From Rhodopirellula baltica SH 1 (GTDB lineage: Bacteria > Planctomycetota > Planctomycetia > Pirellulales > Pirellulaceae): 64,000 nucleotides of DNA. Positions 35,064 through 44,528 of this stretch are shown here, in pieces (the stretch's first letter is position 1; the number at the start of each line of letters is the position of its first letter). Where the stretch lies: NCBI RefSeq assembly GCF_000196115.1, contig NC_005027.1, forward strand, positions 4,154,001 to 4,218,000. The letters are read 5' to 3'. The position numbers and the translations under genes were made by a program. The notes beneath the pieces are model-generated. The model was not told where the DNA came from. It was given only the letters and a program-made list of their open reading frames with translations, and did no database searches.

Positions 35064-35612
35064 CTACGGAGCCTCGACCTGAGTGGGAGCAATCACCATC
35101 GCATCCTCGGGACCGCCTGACCAAGCAGGCAACTGGACCTGCGTAGCGACCCATCCGCCATGCACGACCTTTCCCTGTGAGGCCCCGGACGCCTCGCCAA
35201 CCCAACGCAAACGAGCAGACGACGCATCGGCCTCCACCGGGATCACCCCGCCGTTTTCGGCATCAACGAGTGGCTTGATTGCCAACAACCGATCCAACGT
35301 TTGGCGACACTGCTTTAAACAAGGCCGCGCTGCGGCACCGACCTGATCATCACCATACTGGTCCAGATTTTCGTGGATCAAATCCACCAGCCGACCGTCT
35401 CTTTGAAGCGCCCCCAACAACGCGATTGCGTCGCTCTGCGTCGGCGCCTGCCGAACCGGCTTCGCGGGCGCCTGCTCCACAGCAGCCGGCACGGATTTCG
35501 CTGACGACGAAGACGCCAAATCGACGCCATCCAAAGCCAACGCCACTCGCTCAGCGACCTCCCGGTCAAACATTGCCTGCCAAAACGCTCTCAGAGCCAA
35601 ACCCAAACGCAT
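35064..35612 (-). CDS. DUF2760 domain protein
   Basis: The 182-residue protein has a short N-terminal helix (ALRAFWQAMFDREVAERV), an Ala/Pro-rich linker (about 35-60) and a conserved C-terminal domain beginning DAIALLGALQRDGRLVDLI. PCLKQCRQTLDRLL and GGWVATQVQLP match DUF2760 as I remember it. The function is unknown. It lies on the strand opposite to fusA, between the str-type and S10-type ribosomal clusters. The 183 bp after fusA show nothing else. Confidence 0.75.
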   Translation of the reverse strand: MRLGLALRAFWQAMFDREVAERVALALDGVDLASSSSAKSVPAAVEQAPAKPVRQAPTQSDAIALLGALQRDGRLVDLIHENLDQYGDDQVGAAARPCLKQCRQTLDRLLAIKPLVDAENGGVIPVEADASSARLRWVGEASGASQGKVVHGGWVATQVQLPAWSGGPEDAMVIAPTQVEAP

Positions 35613-35703
35613 CTCGATGCTACCTCAAGAACCAATTACGACCAGAAAACGCCGACAAACCTAGCTGACCGCCAAGCCCAATGAACACGAATCGGAGACT
35701 GAA

Positions 35704-37008
35704 CTACGAAGCCGACGAAGCGACAGGCCCCGCATCGGCCTTGCCGGCCGCCAGACACTTCCCAATCTGGCGAACCGCCTGACGCAAGCGGTGCTCATTC
35801 TCAACCAAAGACATCCGCAAATAGCCTTCACCCGCGGCACCAAAACCACTGCCTGGACTGACCGCCACGTTGCCGTCTTCCAGCAACATCATTGCGAAAT
35901 CCATGGTGCTCATCTGGCTCTTCCAAGGCTCGGGAACCTCAGCCCAAACGAACATCCCCGCCTTCGGCGGATTGACATTCCAACCGAGTCGCCGCAAACC
36001 GCTAACCAACACATCGCGCCGACTTTGATAGACCTCAGACTGCTTTGCAACAGTCGCTTCGGTTTCGCGAAGAGCCACAATCGCGGCGATCTGAATCGCC
36101 TGAAACATGCCGTAGTCGTAATAGCCCTTGATCGTGCCCAAGCCACGAACCATATCCGCGTTCCCAGCGCAGAAACCAACACGCCAACCAGCCATGTTGT
36201 ACCCCTTGCTCATCGTCGTGAATTCAACCCCCACATCCTTGGCACCAGGAGCGGAAAGAAAACTCGGCGGCACATAACCATCGAACGCCACGTCGGCATA
36301 GGCGAAGTCATGAATGACCATCAAACCGTACTTCTTCGCCAGCCGAACCACCTCAACAAAGAAGTCACCCTCGATCACCGCCGACGATGGGTTATGCGGG
36401 TAATTGACAATCAAAACCTTTGGCCGCGGCGTCAGGTTTTCGCAGGTGTAAGCCACGTTGCTGAGAAACTTATCGGGATCCGCGACATCGAGCGCTACCA
36501 CATTGCCGGATGCCAAAATCACACCGTACATATGAACGGGAAAATACGGCGATGGAATGATTGCTGTGTCGCCTGGCCCCATCAAAGCCAAACACATGTG
36601 CGAAAAACCTTCCTTACTGCCCAAGCAGGCGATGATCTCGCCCTCAGGGTCCAATCGCACGCCGTATTTTCGGTGATATTTGCTAGCCACCTCGCGACGA
36701 AGATTTGTAATCCCGTTTGACTTGCTGTAGCCGTGGTTCCCGATATCAGCTGCCGCATCATTCAGTTTCTGAACAACGATCGGATCCGGCGGGTCCGACG
36801 GATTGCCCATCCCCAGGTCAATGACATCATCCCCAGCACGCCGCTTTTGATACAGCAGGTTATTGATGCGTCCAAACATGTAAGGAGGCAAACGGTCGAC
36901 CCGCGACGCCAACTTCACTTCGAATTCTGCTGGCTCAGGATCCGTCGTGGGCGAATCGATTGCGGGCGCGTCGATGTTGGGCGTGTCGGGATTGAAGGTG
37001 TCACTCAT
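35704..37008 (-). CDS. PLP-dependent class I aminotransferase (AlaC-like)
   Basis: The ATG at 37008 gives 434 residues; the first 45 are an acidic Pro/Asp-rich extension. The core has [52 protein letters not shown] and [15 protein letters not shown], where the Lys binds PLP. This pattern is that of AlaC / LL-diaminopimelate-aminotransferase-like enzymes that make alanine or related amino acids. The frame extends to 37209, but the extension looks non-coding. It interrupts the usual fusA-tuf-rpsJ order. Confidence 0.88.
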   Translation of the reverse strand: MSDTFNPDTPNIDAPAIDSPTTDPEPAEFEVKLASRVDRLPPYMFGRINNLLYQKRRAGDDVIDLGMGNPSDPPDPIVVQKLNDAAADIGNHGYSKSNGITNLRREVASKYHRKYGVRLDPEGEIIACLGSKEGFSHMCLALMGPGDTAIIPSPYFPVHMYGVILASGNVVALDVADPDKFLSNVAYTCENLTPRPKVLIVNYPHNPSSAVIEGDFFVEVVRLAKKYGLMVIHDFAYADVAFDGYVPPSFLSAPGAKDVGVEFTTMSKGYNMAGWRVGFCAGNADMVRGLGTIKGYYDYGMFQAIQIAAIVALRETEATVAKQSEVYQSRRDVLVSGLRRLGWNVNPPKAGMFVWAEVPEPWKSQMSTMDFAMMLLEDGNVAVSPGSGFGAAGEGYLRMSLVENEHRLRQAVRQIGKCLAAGKADAGPVASSAS

Positions 37009-37138
37009 TTTGACGCCAAGGTGGAAATTGCCAGGAAATAAACGAAAACCGCCAGCCCTCTCGAGACCAACGCGGGCCGCATTCTCACACGCATCCGCCA
37101 CATTCGTGTAGGGGGAATCAAACTTTTGGGTCGAATTT

Positions 37139-37699
37139 TCAATCGAACTGCAATCGAACCAACCATTCCGCGACGCTGAGAACGCCGAGGAACACGACAC
37201 CAAAACCAACCCACCAGTTCACCCTGCGAGACAAACAGCGGCCATACCAAACCAACCTCAAACCCAACACCAACAACACCAAAACGAAAAAACCCAGCAA
37301 CATCCCAGACAAATTGGCGGAAGCGGAGGCAACCAAATCACCCCGCGTCAACCAACTCCAAGAAGTCGTCATCCCGCACGCAGGGCACCGAACCCCAAAC
37401 AACATCCGCATCGAGCACGGGGGCAGCCCCAACTGCTGATGCGTCCCCAGCCCTGCCGACGCGGGCGATAACGAACGAGCCACACCGAGCAATCCACCGC
37501 CAACCAACACCCAAACGGCAACAAGCCCGCGAACACCAAAACCGCACGACTCCCCCGACAAACCGACGAGCGGCCGGGCACAGCCAACATCAATACAATC
37601 GGAATCAACACCACCTGAAGAAGCAGACGGTTCGCCTTCAAATTCAACGCCCAATCGACCATCCGCCCCGAAACAAGCCCAACGAAAGCAAACCAACAA
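37139..37699 (-). CDS. DUF2752 membrane protein
   Basis: The 186-residue protein carries the DUF2752 signature [10 protein letters not shown] after LFGVR, followed by membrane helices ([20 protein letters not shown] and [19 protein letters not shown]). An additional hydrophobic stretch lies at about 60-80. The first 50 residues are less certain, so the start may be internal. The function is unknown. It lies 130 bp upstream of the aminotransferase on the same strand. Confidence 0.7.
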   Translation of the reverse strand: MLVCFRWACFGADGRLGVEFEGEPSASSGGVDSDCIDVGCARPLVGLSGESCGFGVRGLVAVWVLVGGGLLGVARSLSPASAGLGTHQQLGLPPCSMRMLFGVRCPACGMTTSWSWLTRGDLVASASANLSGMLLGFFVLVLLVLGLRLVWYGRCLSRRVNWWVGFGVVFLGVLSVAEWLVRLQFD

Positions 37700-37897
37700 A
37701 CCCTCTCAACCCACTTTGCCCCGCCTATTCAAGGCAAGTCAACCAACACCGACTCAAGGGAACGAACAATCGCGTCGATGACCATTGCCTTGGAGAATTG
37801 AAAACACGAAAGACAGAGAGCGCAAAAGAGGCGAATCCACGCTTCCTAGCACGGATCAGGCCGCGACACGTCGCTGCCAAGATCAATCCAGGCAAAA

Positions 37898-37936
37898 TCA
37901 ACGGCTTTTTTTAATCAATTGTTCAAAAGCCGTTGA
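37898..37936. promoter_or_regulatory. Perfect 12-bp palindrome overlapping the rpsJ -35 box
   Basis: TCAACGGCTTTT (37898-37909) and AAAAGCCGTTGA (37925-37936) are perfect reverse complements around an AT-rich 15-nt centre. The right arm contains the first four bases of the -35 box (TTGA). It could be an operator, an UP-like element, or a terminator isolating the ribosomal operon from upstream DNA. Confidence 0.7.
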
Positions 37937-37961
37937 CGCTCAATGACGTCAACCGTACATT
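37933..37961 (+). promoter_or_regulatory. Predicted strong promoter of the S10-type ribosomal operon
   Basis: TTGACG (37933-37938) and TACATT (37956-37961) are spaced by exactly 17 nt, close to the sigma-70 consensus. The rpsJ GTG is 70 nt downstream of the -10 box. No other candidate this good lies in the gap. Confidence 0.7.
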
Positions 37962-38030
37962 CTCGCCTCCCCACGGCAAAGTTGCTGTGAGGAATGGACT
38001 CGTTTCTCGTTCCCGACTTGGAAGTAAGCA

Positions 38031-38357
38031 GTGTCAACCGGCCCCAGCGAAGTCATCCGCATTCGAATGGAAGCGTACGACCATGCCGTGCTGGACCAGA
38101 GTGCCCGCGACATTGTCGACACCGTCAAAGCGACCGCCAGCATTGTGCATGGCCCAATCCCTTTGCCAACCCGAATCGAACGATACACGGTTCTGTCGAG
38201 CCCCTTCGTCAACAAGAAGGCTCGCCAACAATATGAAATCCGAACGCACAAGCGTTTGGTGGACATCGTTCAGGCATCCGCCAAGACGATCGAAGCACTC
38301 AACAAGCTAAGCCTGCCGGCTGGTGTCGATATCAAGATCAAGGCGTCCGCCCGCTGA
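38031..38357 (+). CDS. rpsJ: Ribosomal protein S10
   Basis: The 108-residue protein starts with GTG at 38031 and has the S10 features [37 protein letters not shown], and [13 protein letters not shown]. It sits in the 30S head and, as NusE, also joins antitermination complexes. It is the first gene of the cluster, directly downstream of the predicted promoter. Confidence 0.97.
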   Translation: MSTGPSEVIRIRMEAYDHAVLDQSARDIVDTVKATASIVHGPIPLPTRIERYTVLSSPFVNKKARQQYEIRTHKRLVDIVQASAKTIEALNKLSLPAGVDIKIKASAR

Positions 38358-38691
38358 TCGGTCGACAATCGCACTTCGCAACCCCGGCACTCAACTGACA
38401 AAGAGCCATCACTGACCTAGCCACCGCGAATCACTTCGCTGGCAAAACCAGTCTTCAACCGGCTCCCCAGTCAGAACAAGATCGGACCCCACGGCAACAT
38501 GCCACCTCACCGGGGACCGACTCAAGTTACCCCATCACACACACGAATTGGTCACGGTTTTCCGCATGGTCGGATGTCGCGGCGAAATCACTCAGGCTCG
38601 GCGTCCGCCGATCACTTGAGCAGATCGCTTCGAAGGTCTCGGAACTCCTAACGAATCGCACATCGCTCGCTAACCGCGAGCAGGAACTGTT
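38358..38691. other. 334-bp gap between rpsJ and rplC with a hairpin at the rplC ribosome site
   Basis: No gene is evident. GCTCGC (38665-38670) and GCGAGC (38676-38681) form a 6-bp hairpin directly before CAGGA (38681-38685), the likely Shine-Dalgarno of rplC. Such a long spacer inside a ribosomal operon suggests a leader or internal promoter, but I see no clear -35/-10 pair. Confidence 0.5.
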
Positions 38692-39378
38692 ATGTCACCA
38701 TCTATTCTTGGCCGTAAAATCGGGATGACTCAGATCTTCCTGGAAGACGGAACCGCTGTTCCCGTCACGGTCGTGCAAGCTGGCCCTTGCCACGTGCTTC
38801 AAGTACGCAGCAAAGACCGCGACGGCTATGAAGCCGTTCAAATGGGTTTCGAAGACAAGCCTCGCCGCCTGGCAAAACGCAGTGAGCGTGGCCAAGTTGC
38901 TACCATCGAAAGCAAACGTTCAAAGAAACGTTCGGCAGCCGGAATCGAAGCTCCAGCCAAGGCAGATTGCGAACCACAACGATTCGTTCGCGAATTCCGC
39001 GGATCATCTGAAGCAAACGTCGGCGACACACTCACCGTTGAACAGTTCAACGATGTCAAGAAGGTCGACATCACCGGAACCAGCAAGGGCCGAGGCTTCG
39101 CCGGGGTCATGAAGCGACACAACTTCGCCGGCCAACGAGCAACACACGGCGTCAAGAAGTGCCACCGCCACGCTGGTGGTACCGGGATGAGTGCATCGCC
39201 TAGCCGCACATTCAAAGGCAAGCGAATGGCTGGCCAATACGGCAACGCCAAAGTCACCACCCGCAACCTGGAAGTCGTTCGCGTCGACGCAGAAAACAAC
39301 CTGCTGATGATTCGCGGTGCGGTTCCCGGACCCAACGGCGGCTTTGTCTCGATTCGTCAAACCAACAAAGTCGGCTGA
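38692..39378 (+). CDS. rplC: Ribosomal protein L3
   Basis: The 228-residue protein begins SILGRKIGMTQIFLEDGTAV and has VDITGTSKGRGFAGVMKRHNF and MAGQYGNAKVT typical of L3. The segment around residues 60-100 (RSERGQVATIESKRSKKRSA) is longer and more basic than in E. coli. L3 starts assembly of the 50S subunit near the peptidyl transferase centre. Confidence 0.97.
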   Translation: MSPSILGRKIGMTQIFLEDGTAVPVTVVQAGPCHVLQVRSKDRDGYEAVQMGFEDKPRRLAKRSERGQVATIESKRSKKRSAAGIEAPAKADCEPQRFVREFRGSSEANVGDTLTVEQFNDVKKVDITGTSKGRGFAGVMKRHNFAGQRATHGVKKCHRHAGGTGMSASPSRTFKGKRMAGQYGNAKVTTRNLEVVRVDAENNLLMIRGAVPGPNGGFVSIRQTNKVG

Positions 39379-39389
39379 GGAAAACAATC

Positions 39390-40058
39390 ATGGCAAACCT
39401 ACCTATCCTCGACGCCTCCGGCAAAGAAGTCGGCCAGTACGAGATCGACACCGAACAAATCGCCAACCGAGTCAGCAAACAACTGCTGCACGATGTGGTG
39501 GTCATGTACCAAGCTAACAAACGCCAAGGCTCGCACAACACGCGAACTCGCGGTCAAGTCAGCGGCACCAACAAGAAGATGTACCGCCAAAAGGGTACCG
39601 GCAACGCACGTGCCGGCTCCAAGCGAACCAATGTTCGTCGTGGTGGCGGTGTTGCACGAACCGTCAAACCTCGCGACTACAGCTATCGCCTTCCCAAGAA
39701 AGCGATCAAGATCGCCACTCGCATGGCAATCCGCTCGCGAATCGACGACGGCGAAATCGTTGTCATCAACGAACTGAAGCTGGACGCACCAAAGACCAGC
39801 CAAATTGCTCAGATCCTAAAGAACCTCGGACTGGCGAACACGACCACTTTGATCGCAACCGCTGGCGATGACCAAATCATCTACAAGAGCGGTCGCAACA
39901 TCAGCGGCGTGACGGTCGAACCCGTTCGCCAACTGAACGCACTGACCCTGCTGACTCCAAAACGAGTGCTCTTCACGCAAGAAGCACTGGACCGAGTCAA
40001 AGACGGCACATTCGCCGGTTCCACCCAGAACACCAACGAAGCGGAGGCAGCGGCCTGA
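39390..40058 (+). CDS. rplD: Ribosomal protein L4
   Basis: The 222-residue protein has VVMYQANKRQGSHNTRTRGQ, KMYRQKGTGNARAGSKRTN and RDYSYRLPKKAIKIATRMAI, the L4 core with its exit-tunnel loop. It starts 11 bp after rplC. In E. coli L4 represses the S10 operon; whether it does here is unknown. The C-terminus has a short acidic/Ala tail. Confidence 0.97.
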   Translation: MANLPILDASGKEVGQYEIDTEQIANRVSKQLLHDVVVMYQANKRQGSHNTRTRGQVSGTNKKMYRQKGTGNARAGSKRTNVRRGGGVARTVKPRDYSYRLPKKAIKIATRMAIRSRIDDGEIVVINELKLDAPKTSQIAQILKNLGLANTTTLIATAGDDQIIYKSGRNISGVTVEPVRQLNALTLLTPKRVLFTQEALDRVKDGTFAGSTQNTNEAEAAA

Positions 40059-40059
40059 T

Positions 40060-40383
40060 ATGTCTGCGATCCAACCACCCAAACCTGTTGAACGTAAGAT
40101 CGAACTGGAACCCCACCAGATCTTGCTGAAACCGCTCGTGACCGAAAAAGGCGTGCACCGCGCGACACGGAACAACCAATACGCGTTCCAAATTCACCGC
40201 GATGCCACCAAATTGGACGTCAAAAAGGCTGTTGAACATTTGTTCGACGTCAAAGTCCTCAAGGTCCGCACCCAGACCCGCAAAGGGAAAGCCCGCCGGT
40301 TCAAATACAAGATTGGACGAACCAGCGACTGGAAGAAAGCAATCGTCTCGCTTCACGAAGACCATCGCATTGACTTCTTCTAG
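40060..40383 (+). CDS. rplW: Ribosomal protein L23
   Basis: The 107-residue protein has HQILLKPLVTEKGV, NQYAFQIHRDATKLDVKKAV and FDVKVLKVRTQTRKGKARRF, as expected for L23. It starts one base after the rplD stop, so the two are coupled. L23 forms the docking site for trigger factor and SRP at the tunnel exit. The first 20 residues are an extension relative to E. coli. Confidence 0.96.
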   Translation: MSAIQPPKPVERKIELEPHQILLKPLVTEKGVHRATRNNQYAFQIHRDATKLDVKKAVEHLFDVKVLKVRTQTRKGKARRFKYKIGRTSDWKKAIVSLHEDHRIDFF

Positions 40384-40480
40384 GACACTGTGAAGGTCTT
40401 TGGGTTCACCAAAGACCTGAAACCAATCTCAACGCAACACTTCCCCGCACAGAAACAGCTCGCAAGAAAAAGCGATACTC

Positions 40481-41341
40481 ATGGGCATCCGAATCTACAA
40501 GCCGACCAGCGCCGGCCGACGCAACGCGTCGGTCAGCGACTTCAAGGAACTGACGCCTGGCTACACGCCAGAACGTTCCTTGCTGCGTCCAAAGACAAAA
40601 ACCGGCGGACGGAACAACCAGGGCAAAATCACTTCACGTCACCGTGGTGGCGGGCACAAGCAAAAATATCGTGTCATCGACTTCCGTCGCGTTAAAGACG
40701 GCGTCGTTGCAACGGTCGACTCGGTTCAGTATGACCCGAACCGCACCGCACGCATCGCTTTGCTGAAATACCCCGATGGCGAGAAGCATTACGTGATCGC
40801 ACCTTCGGGAGTGGCCGCGGGCGACAAACTACAAAACGGACCTGACGCACCTCCAGTGGTTGGCAACTGCTTGCCGCTGAAAAACATTCCGCTGGGAACC
40901 TCGGTTTGCTGCATTGAAATGCGTGCCGGCCGCGGAGCAGTGATGTGCCGTTCGGCGGGAACGCAAGCGACCCTTCAAGCTCGCGAAGCTGATTGGGCCC
41001 AGTTGCTGCTTCCATCCGGCGAAGTTCGTCGTGTTCCTAGTGCTTGCCGTGCAACCATCGGCCAAGTCGGCAACAGCGACCACATGAATATCGTACTCGG
41101 TAAAGCAGGTCGTTCACGTTGGTTGGGTCGTCGACCTCACGTTCGTGGTACTGCCATGAACCCGATCGATCACCCACACGGTGGTGGTGAAGGTCGAACC
41201 AAAGGTGGACGTCACCCAGTCAGCCCATCGGGCAAGAGTGCTAAGGGCGGCCGTACACGTCAAAAACGTAAACCAAGCAACTCGTCGATCGTTCGCCGAC
41301 GCAAGAGTCGTCGCTACGGTCAGTTGAAACTCCACAAGTAG
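40481..41341 (+). CDS. rplB: Ribosomal protein L2
   Basis: The 286-residue protein has [48 protein letters not shown] and [20 protein letters not shown], with the His of the HPHGGGEG loop near the peptidyl transferase centre. It follows rplW after 97 bp. Confidence 0.98.
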   Translation: MGIRIYKPTSAGRRNASVSDFKELTPGYTPERSLLRPKTKTGGRNNQGKITSRHRGGGHKQKYRVIDFRRVKDGVVATVDSVQYDPNRTARIALLKYPDGEKHYVIAPSGVAAGDKLQNGPDAPPVVGNCLPLKNIPLGTSVCCIEMRAGRGAVMCRSAGTQATLQAREADWAQLLLPSGEVRRVPSACRATIGQVGNSDHMNIVLGKAGRSRWLGRRPHVRGTAMNPIDHPHGGGEGRTKGGRHPVSPSGKSAKGGRTRQKRKPSNSSIVRRRKSRRYGQLKLHK

Positions 41342-41375
41342 GCCACCCTTTCAGCGGCAACTCCGGTAAAAAATC

Positions 41376-41645
41376 ATGAGTCGAAGCAGTAAGAAGGGTC
41401 CCTTTGTTGACCCGAAAGTCTTTTTCAAAGTTCAGAAGGCAGCCGAAACCGGCTCGAAAGAACCGATCAAGACATGGGCGCGATCTTGCACGATCGTTCC
41501 AGAATTCGTGAACGTCACGTTCATGGTTCACAACGGACGCCAACACATCAAAGTGTTGGTGACCGAAGACATGGTGGGTCACAAACTCGGTGAGTTTGCT
41601 CCCACGCGGACCTTCAAGGGTCACGGCGGCAAGGGCAAACGCTAG
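41376..41645 (+). CDS. rpsS: Ribosomal protein S19
   Basis: The 89-residue protein starts [16 protein letters not shown] and has [33 protein letters not shown] and [14 protein letters not shown]. It is a 30S head protein. Its length and gene position are normal. Confidence 0.98.
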   Translation: MSRSSKKGPFVDPKVFFKVQKAAETGSKEPIKTWARSCTIVPEFVNVTFMVHNGRQHIKVLVTEDMVGHKLGEFAPTRTFKGHGGKGKR

Positions 41646-41705
41646 TCAGTAGCGTCCCACCATACGGTTGGTGAATTTCACGAGTCAAACGATTTAGCGA
41701 CAGAC

Positions 41706-42065
41706 ATGTCTCAATTCAACGCATATCATAAGAACGCCCGCATCAGCGCCCAAAAGGTGCGTCTGGTTGCCGATTTGGTTCGTGGCATGTTTGCCGACGA
41801 AGCATTGGACACCCTGAAGTATCAGCCCCAACGTGGAGCTCGCATGCTTGAGAAGGTGATCAAAAGTGCTGTCGGAAACGCTCAAGATCCAGATCAAAAC
41901 AGCGGACGCAGCCATCGCATCGAAGAGCTGGTCATCACCGACGTTCGCGTCGACGGTGGTCCAATGTTCAAACGCATCCAGCCTCGTGCTCGCGGCATGG
42001 CGTTCATGATCAAGAAACGTTCCAGCCACATTCGTGTGGGTCTGACACACATCGAAAACGTCTAG
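41706..42065 (+). CDS. rplV: Ribosomal protein L22
   Basis: The 119-residue protein has NARISAQKVRLVADLVRGM, the central helix, and a beta-hairpin ending FKRIQPRARGMAFMIKKRSS that reaches the exit tunnel. MLEKVIKSAVGNA is also typical. It lies 60 bp after rpsS. Confidence 0.97.
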   Translation: MSQFNAYHKNARISAQKVRLVADLVRGMFADEALDTLKYQPQRGARMLEKVIKSAVGNAQDPDQNSGRSHRIEELVITDVRVDGGPMFKRIQPRARGMAFMIKKRSSHIRVGLTHIENV

Positions 42066-42160
42066 TTAAGGTTTGCCGAGGGGCACCCTCGAGCATTCAA
42101 ACGACACCAAACACAACACCGTTTATTTAACTCCCTGCCTTCAGCACTCAGCACTCTCCC

Positions 42161-42871
42161 ATGGGTCAAAAAGTCAATCCGATTGCGTTTCGTACCGGCG
42201 TCACCCGTGGTTGGGGAAGTCGTTGGTATGCCTCGAAGCAGGATTTTGCGGACCTGCTGGTGGAAGATCGCAAGATTCGCGAATTCATCACCAAGCACCC
42301 CAAGAAGTCACAATACAAGAGCGCGGGAATCGATCGCATTGAGATCGAACGTACTCGCGATGAAGTTCGGGTGATGCTTTACGTCGCTCGCCCAGGTCTG
42401 ATCATCGGCAAGAAGGGACAGGAAATTGAGATCCTGCAAGCCGAACTACAGAATCTGGTCGGACGTCGCATCAACCTGAAAGTGGAAGAAGTTGGACGAC
42501 CTGAACTGCAAGCACAATTGGTTGCTGAGGACATCTCGCAACAGTTGGCAAAGCGATCCAGCTTCCGCCGCACGATGAAACGAATGCTCGAACAGACGAT
42601 GGACGCTGGTGCAAAGGGCATCAAAATCCAAATGGCCGGTCGACTGGGCGGTGCCGAAATGGCCCGTCGCGAAAAGCAAAGTGCTGGCTCGATTCCATTG
42701 AGCACGCTACAAGCCAAGATTGATTACGGATTCACCGAAGCGATGACGCCACAGGGGCACATCGGGATTCAAGTGTGGATTAACCAAGGTACTTACGGAG
42801 ACGACAACGATGGCGCTGATGCCCAAACGGGTCAAGCATCGAAAAAGCCAAAGAGGTCGTATAAAAGGTAA
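42161..42871 (+). CDS. rpsC: Ribosomal protein S3
   Basis: The 236-residue protein has MGQKVNPIAFRTGVTRGWGS, the KH domain with RPGLIIGKKGQEIEILQ, and AGRLGGAEMARREKQSAGS. Its last ~20 codons (from DGADAQTG to the Lys/Arg-rich end) overlap the beginning of rplP in another frame. S3 helps form the mRNA entry channel and its helicase activity. Confidence 0.97.
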   Translation: MGQKVNPIAFRTGVTRGWGSRWYASKQDFADLLVEDRKIREFITKHPKKSQYKSAGIDRIEIERTRDEVRVMLYVARPGLIIGKKGQEIEILQAELQNLVGRRINLKVEEVGRPELQAQLVAEDISQQLAKRSSFRRTMKRMLEQTMDAGAKGIKIQMAGRLGGAEMARREKQSAGSIPLSTLQAKIDYGFTEAMTPQGHIGIQVWINQGTYGDDNDGADAQTGQASKKPKRSYKR

Positions 42872-43226
42872 CGCGACTCGCGGCAATACGGTCGTCTTTG
42901 GTGACTACGGTATCCAATCATTGGATGCTGGCTGGATCAAAGCAACGACGATCGAAGCCGGACGAATCGCTGCCCAGCAATACGTTCGCGGCCAAGGCAA
43001 GCTCTATATCCGAATCTTTCCCGACAAGTCTGTGACTAGCACACCGCTGGAAACACGGATGGGTAAAGGTAAAGGGGAGCCTGACTTCTGGGCCGCGGTT
43101 GTGAAGCCGGGAACCATTTTATACGAACTCAGTGGCGTGACCGAACAACAAGCCAAGGTGTGCTTTGCACGTCTGGCGAGCAAGATGCCGGTCAAAGTCC
43201 GATTTGTCGAACGCCGCTCAGCGTGA
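42810..43226 (+). CDS. rplP: Ribosomal protein L16, starting inside rpsC
   Basis: The 138-residue protein begins MALMPKRVKHRKSQRGRIKG, the conserved L16 N-terminus, so the start at 42810 (or the second ATG at 42819) is secure. This places 62 nt (or 53) inside rpsC in the +1 frame. WIKATTIEAGRIAAQQYVRG and MGKGKGEPDFWAAVVKPGT complete the match. L16 helps position tRNA in the A site of the 50S subunit. Confidence 0.97.
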   Translation: MALMPKRVKHRKSQRGRIKGNATRGNTVVFGDYGIQSLDAGWIKATTIEAGRIAAQQYVRGQGKLYIRIFPDKSVTSTPLETRMGKGKGEPDFWAAVVKPGTILYELSGVTEQQAKVCFARLASKMPVKVRFVERRSA

Positions 43227-43416
43227 TCGCTTAGCGGTCCGACTGATTGGCGGGTCGATGAGAAGGATTGCCCGCGACACTTCAACATACATCATCAACG
43301 TGAATGATCGAAACATCGATTGTTCCGTTCGTTGGGGTTGAGAAGTCGATTGGTAAACAATCCAAACCATTCTGACCCTTTGTACGATTCATCCCCTTTG
43401 ACCTTTGTCTAATTCG

Positions 43417-43623
43417 ATGACCAAACTGACCGAACTTCGCGAAATGAGCGACGAACAGCTCGATGCGACTGCGAAGGAAGCTGCTGAAACATTGTTTCGC
43501 TTGCGTTTCCAATCTCAGTCGGAGCGTTTGAATACGCCCAGCGAGATCAAGAAGAACCGAAAAACGATCGCTCGTGTCAAGACGATCCAAACAGAACGTC
43601 AACTTGCTCAACCGCAAGCTTAA
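43417..43623 (+). CDS. rpmC: Ribosomal protein L29
   Basis: The ATG at 43417 gives 68 residues; an in-frame TTG at 43405 is less likely. TKLTELREMSDEQLDATAKE and ETLFRLRFQSQSERL are the two L29 helices. The gene is separated from rplP by 190 bp, unusually far for this neighbour pair, which are commonly adjacent or overlapping. Confidence 0.94.
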   Translation: MTKLTELREMSDEQLDATAKEAAETLFRLRFQSQSERLNTPSEIKKNRKTIARVKTIQTERQLAQPQA

Positions 43624-43672
43624 TTGACGCCTCAACCTCACCCATTCATTCACTGCACGTCCAACTAGCACC

Positions 43673-44026
43673 ATGCCCAAACGCGTCGTAGCCGGAATTG
43701 TGACCAGCGACAAAATGAGCAAGACGCGTCGCGTCGAGATCGCTCGTTTGGTCAAGCATCCAAAATACAAGAAGTACATTCGCCGCCGCACGGTGTGTCA
43801 CGTTCACGACGAGAACAATGAATCGGGCGTAGGCGACAAGGTCGAGATCATTGAATCGGAACCATTGAGCAAACTCAAACGCTGGCGTTTGGTCCGCGTG
43901 CTTGAAAAAAGCACCGCAGTCGACGTTGTTGCTTTGCGTGCCGCTCGCAAGAATGCCGAGGCTGAAGGCTTGGCCGCAGCTCACGCTGGTGAACCCGAAA
44001 CAGAATCGGCCGCCACGGACGCTTAA
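43673..44026 (+). CDS. rpsQ: Ribosomal protein S17 with C-terminal extension
   Basis: The 117-residue protein has the S17 OB-fold: [40 protein letters not shown] and [20 protein letters not shown]. The conserved part ends at about residue 85. A further 30 residues rich in Ala and Glu (from [10 protein letters not shown]) are not part of the family core. S17 binds 16S rRNA early in assembly. Confidence 0.95.
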   Translation: MPKRVVAGIVTSDKMSKTRRVEIARLVKHPKYKKYIRRRTVCHVHDENNESGVGDKVEIIESEPLSKLKRWRLVRVLEKSTAVDVVALRAARKNAEAEGLAAAHAGEPETESAATDA

Positions 44027-44080
44027 TCGCAACCTCCTCCACACAATCGTCCAACGTTTTTGTCGTTGAAGTAAACAGAT

Positions 44081-44449
44081 ATGATCCAACAAGAATCCCG
44101 CCTCGATGTCGCCGACAACACCGGTGCTCGAGAAGTCATGTGCATCAAGGTGCTCGGCGGCAGTCGGCGTCGTTTCGCCACCGTTGGCGACGTGATCGTA
44201 TGCAGCGTCAAGAGTGTGATTCCTGGCAGCGAAGTGAAGAAGAAGGCCGTTGTGCGTGCCGTCATCGTCCGGGTGAAGCAACCAACCCGTCGTCCTGACG
44301 GAAGCTACATCCGTTTTGATTCCAACGCGGTTGTGTTGGTTGACAAAGACCGCAACCCACGCGGAACACGCATCTTCGGTGCGGTCGCCCGTGAGTTGCG
44401 AGAAAACAACTTCATGAAAATCGTCAGCCTGGCCAACGAAGTGGTCTGA
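44081..44449 (+). CDS. rplN: Ribosomal protein L14
   Basis: The 122-residue protein is a standard L14: [40 protein letters not shown], and [20 protein letters not shown]. It lies at the subunit interface and follows rpsQ after 54 bp. Confidence 0.98.
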   Translation: MIQQESRLDVADNTGAREVMCIKVLGGSRRRFATVGDVIVCSVKSVIPGSEVKKKAVVRAVIVRVKQPTRRPDGSYIRFDSNAVVLVDKDRNPRGTRIFGAVARELRENNFMKIVSLANEVV

Positions 44450-44528
44450 TTCGGTTTCTCGGTGACATTCACCGGGACATCGGGCCTAACCACCATTTGC
44501 AAACAAATTACCGATCAAAGTTACTACC

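Larger units (their letters stand above)
37700..38030. other. Regulatory gap upstream of rpsJ
   Basis: This 331-bp gap holds no convincing gene. Its right half contains the palindrome at 37898-37936 and the promoter at 37933-37961. The left part is A/C-rich and featureless to my eye. Confidence 0.55.

Noticed and set aside
34795-35205. A 136-codon minus-strand frame overlapping DUF2760
   Set aside because: Its composition (Arg, Ser, Cys) is that of an out-of-frame read, and the DUF2760 frame explains the region.
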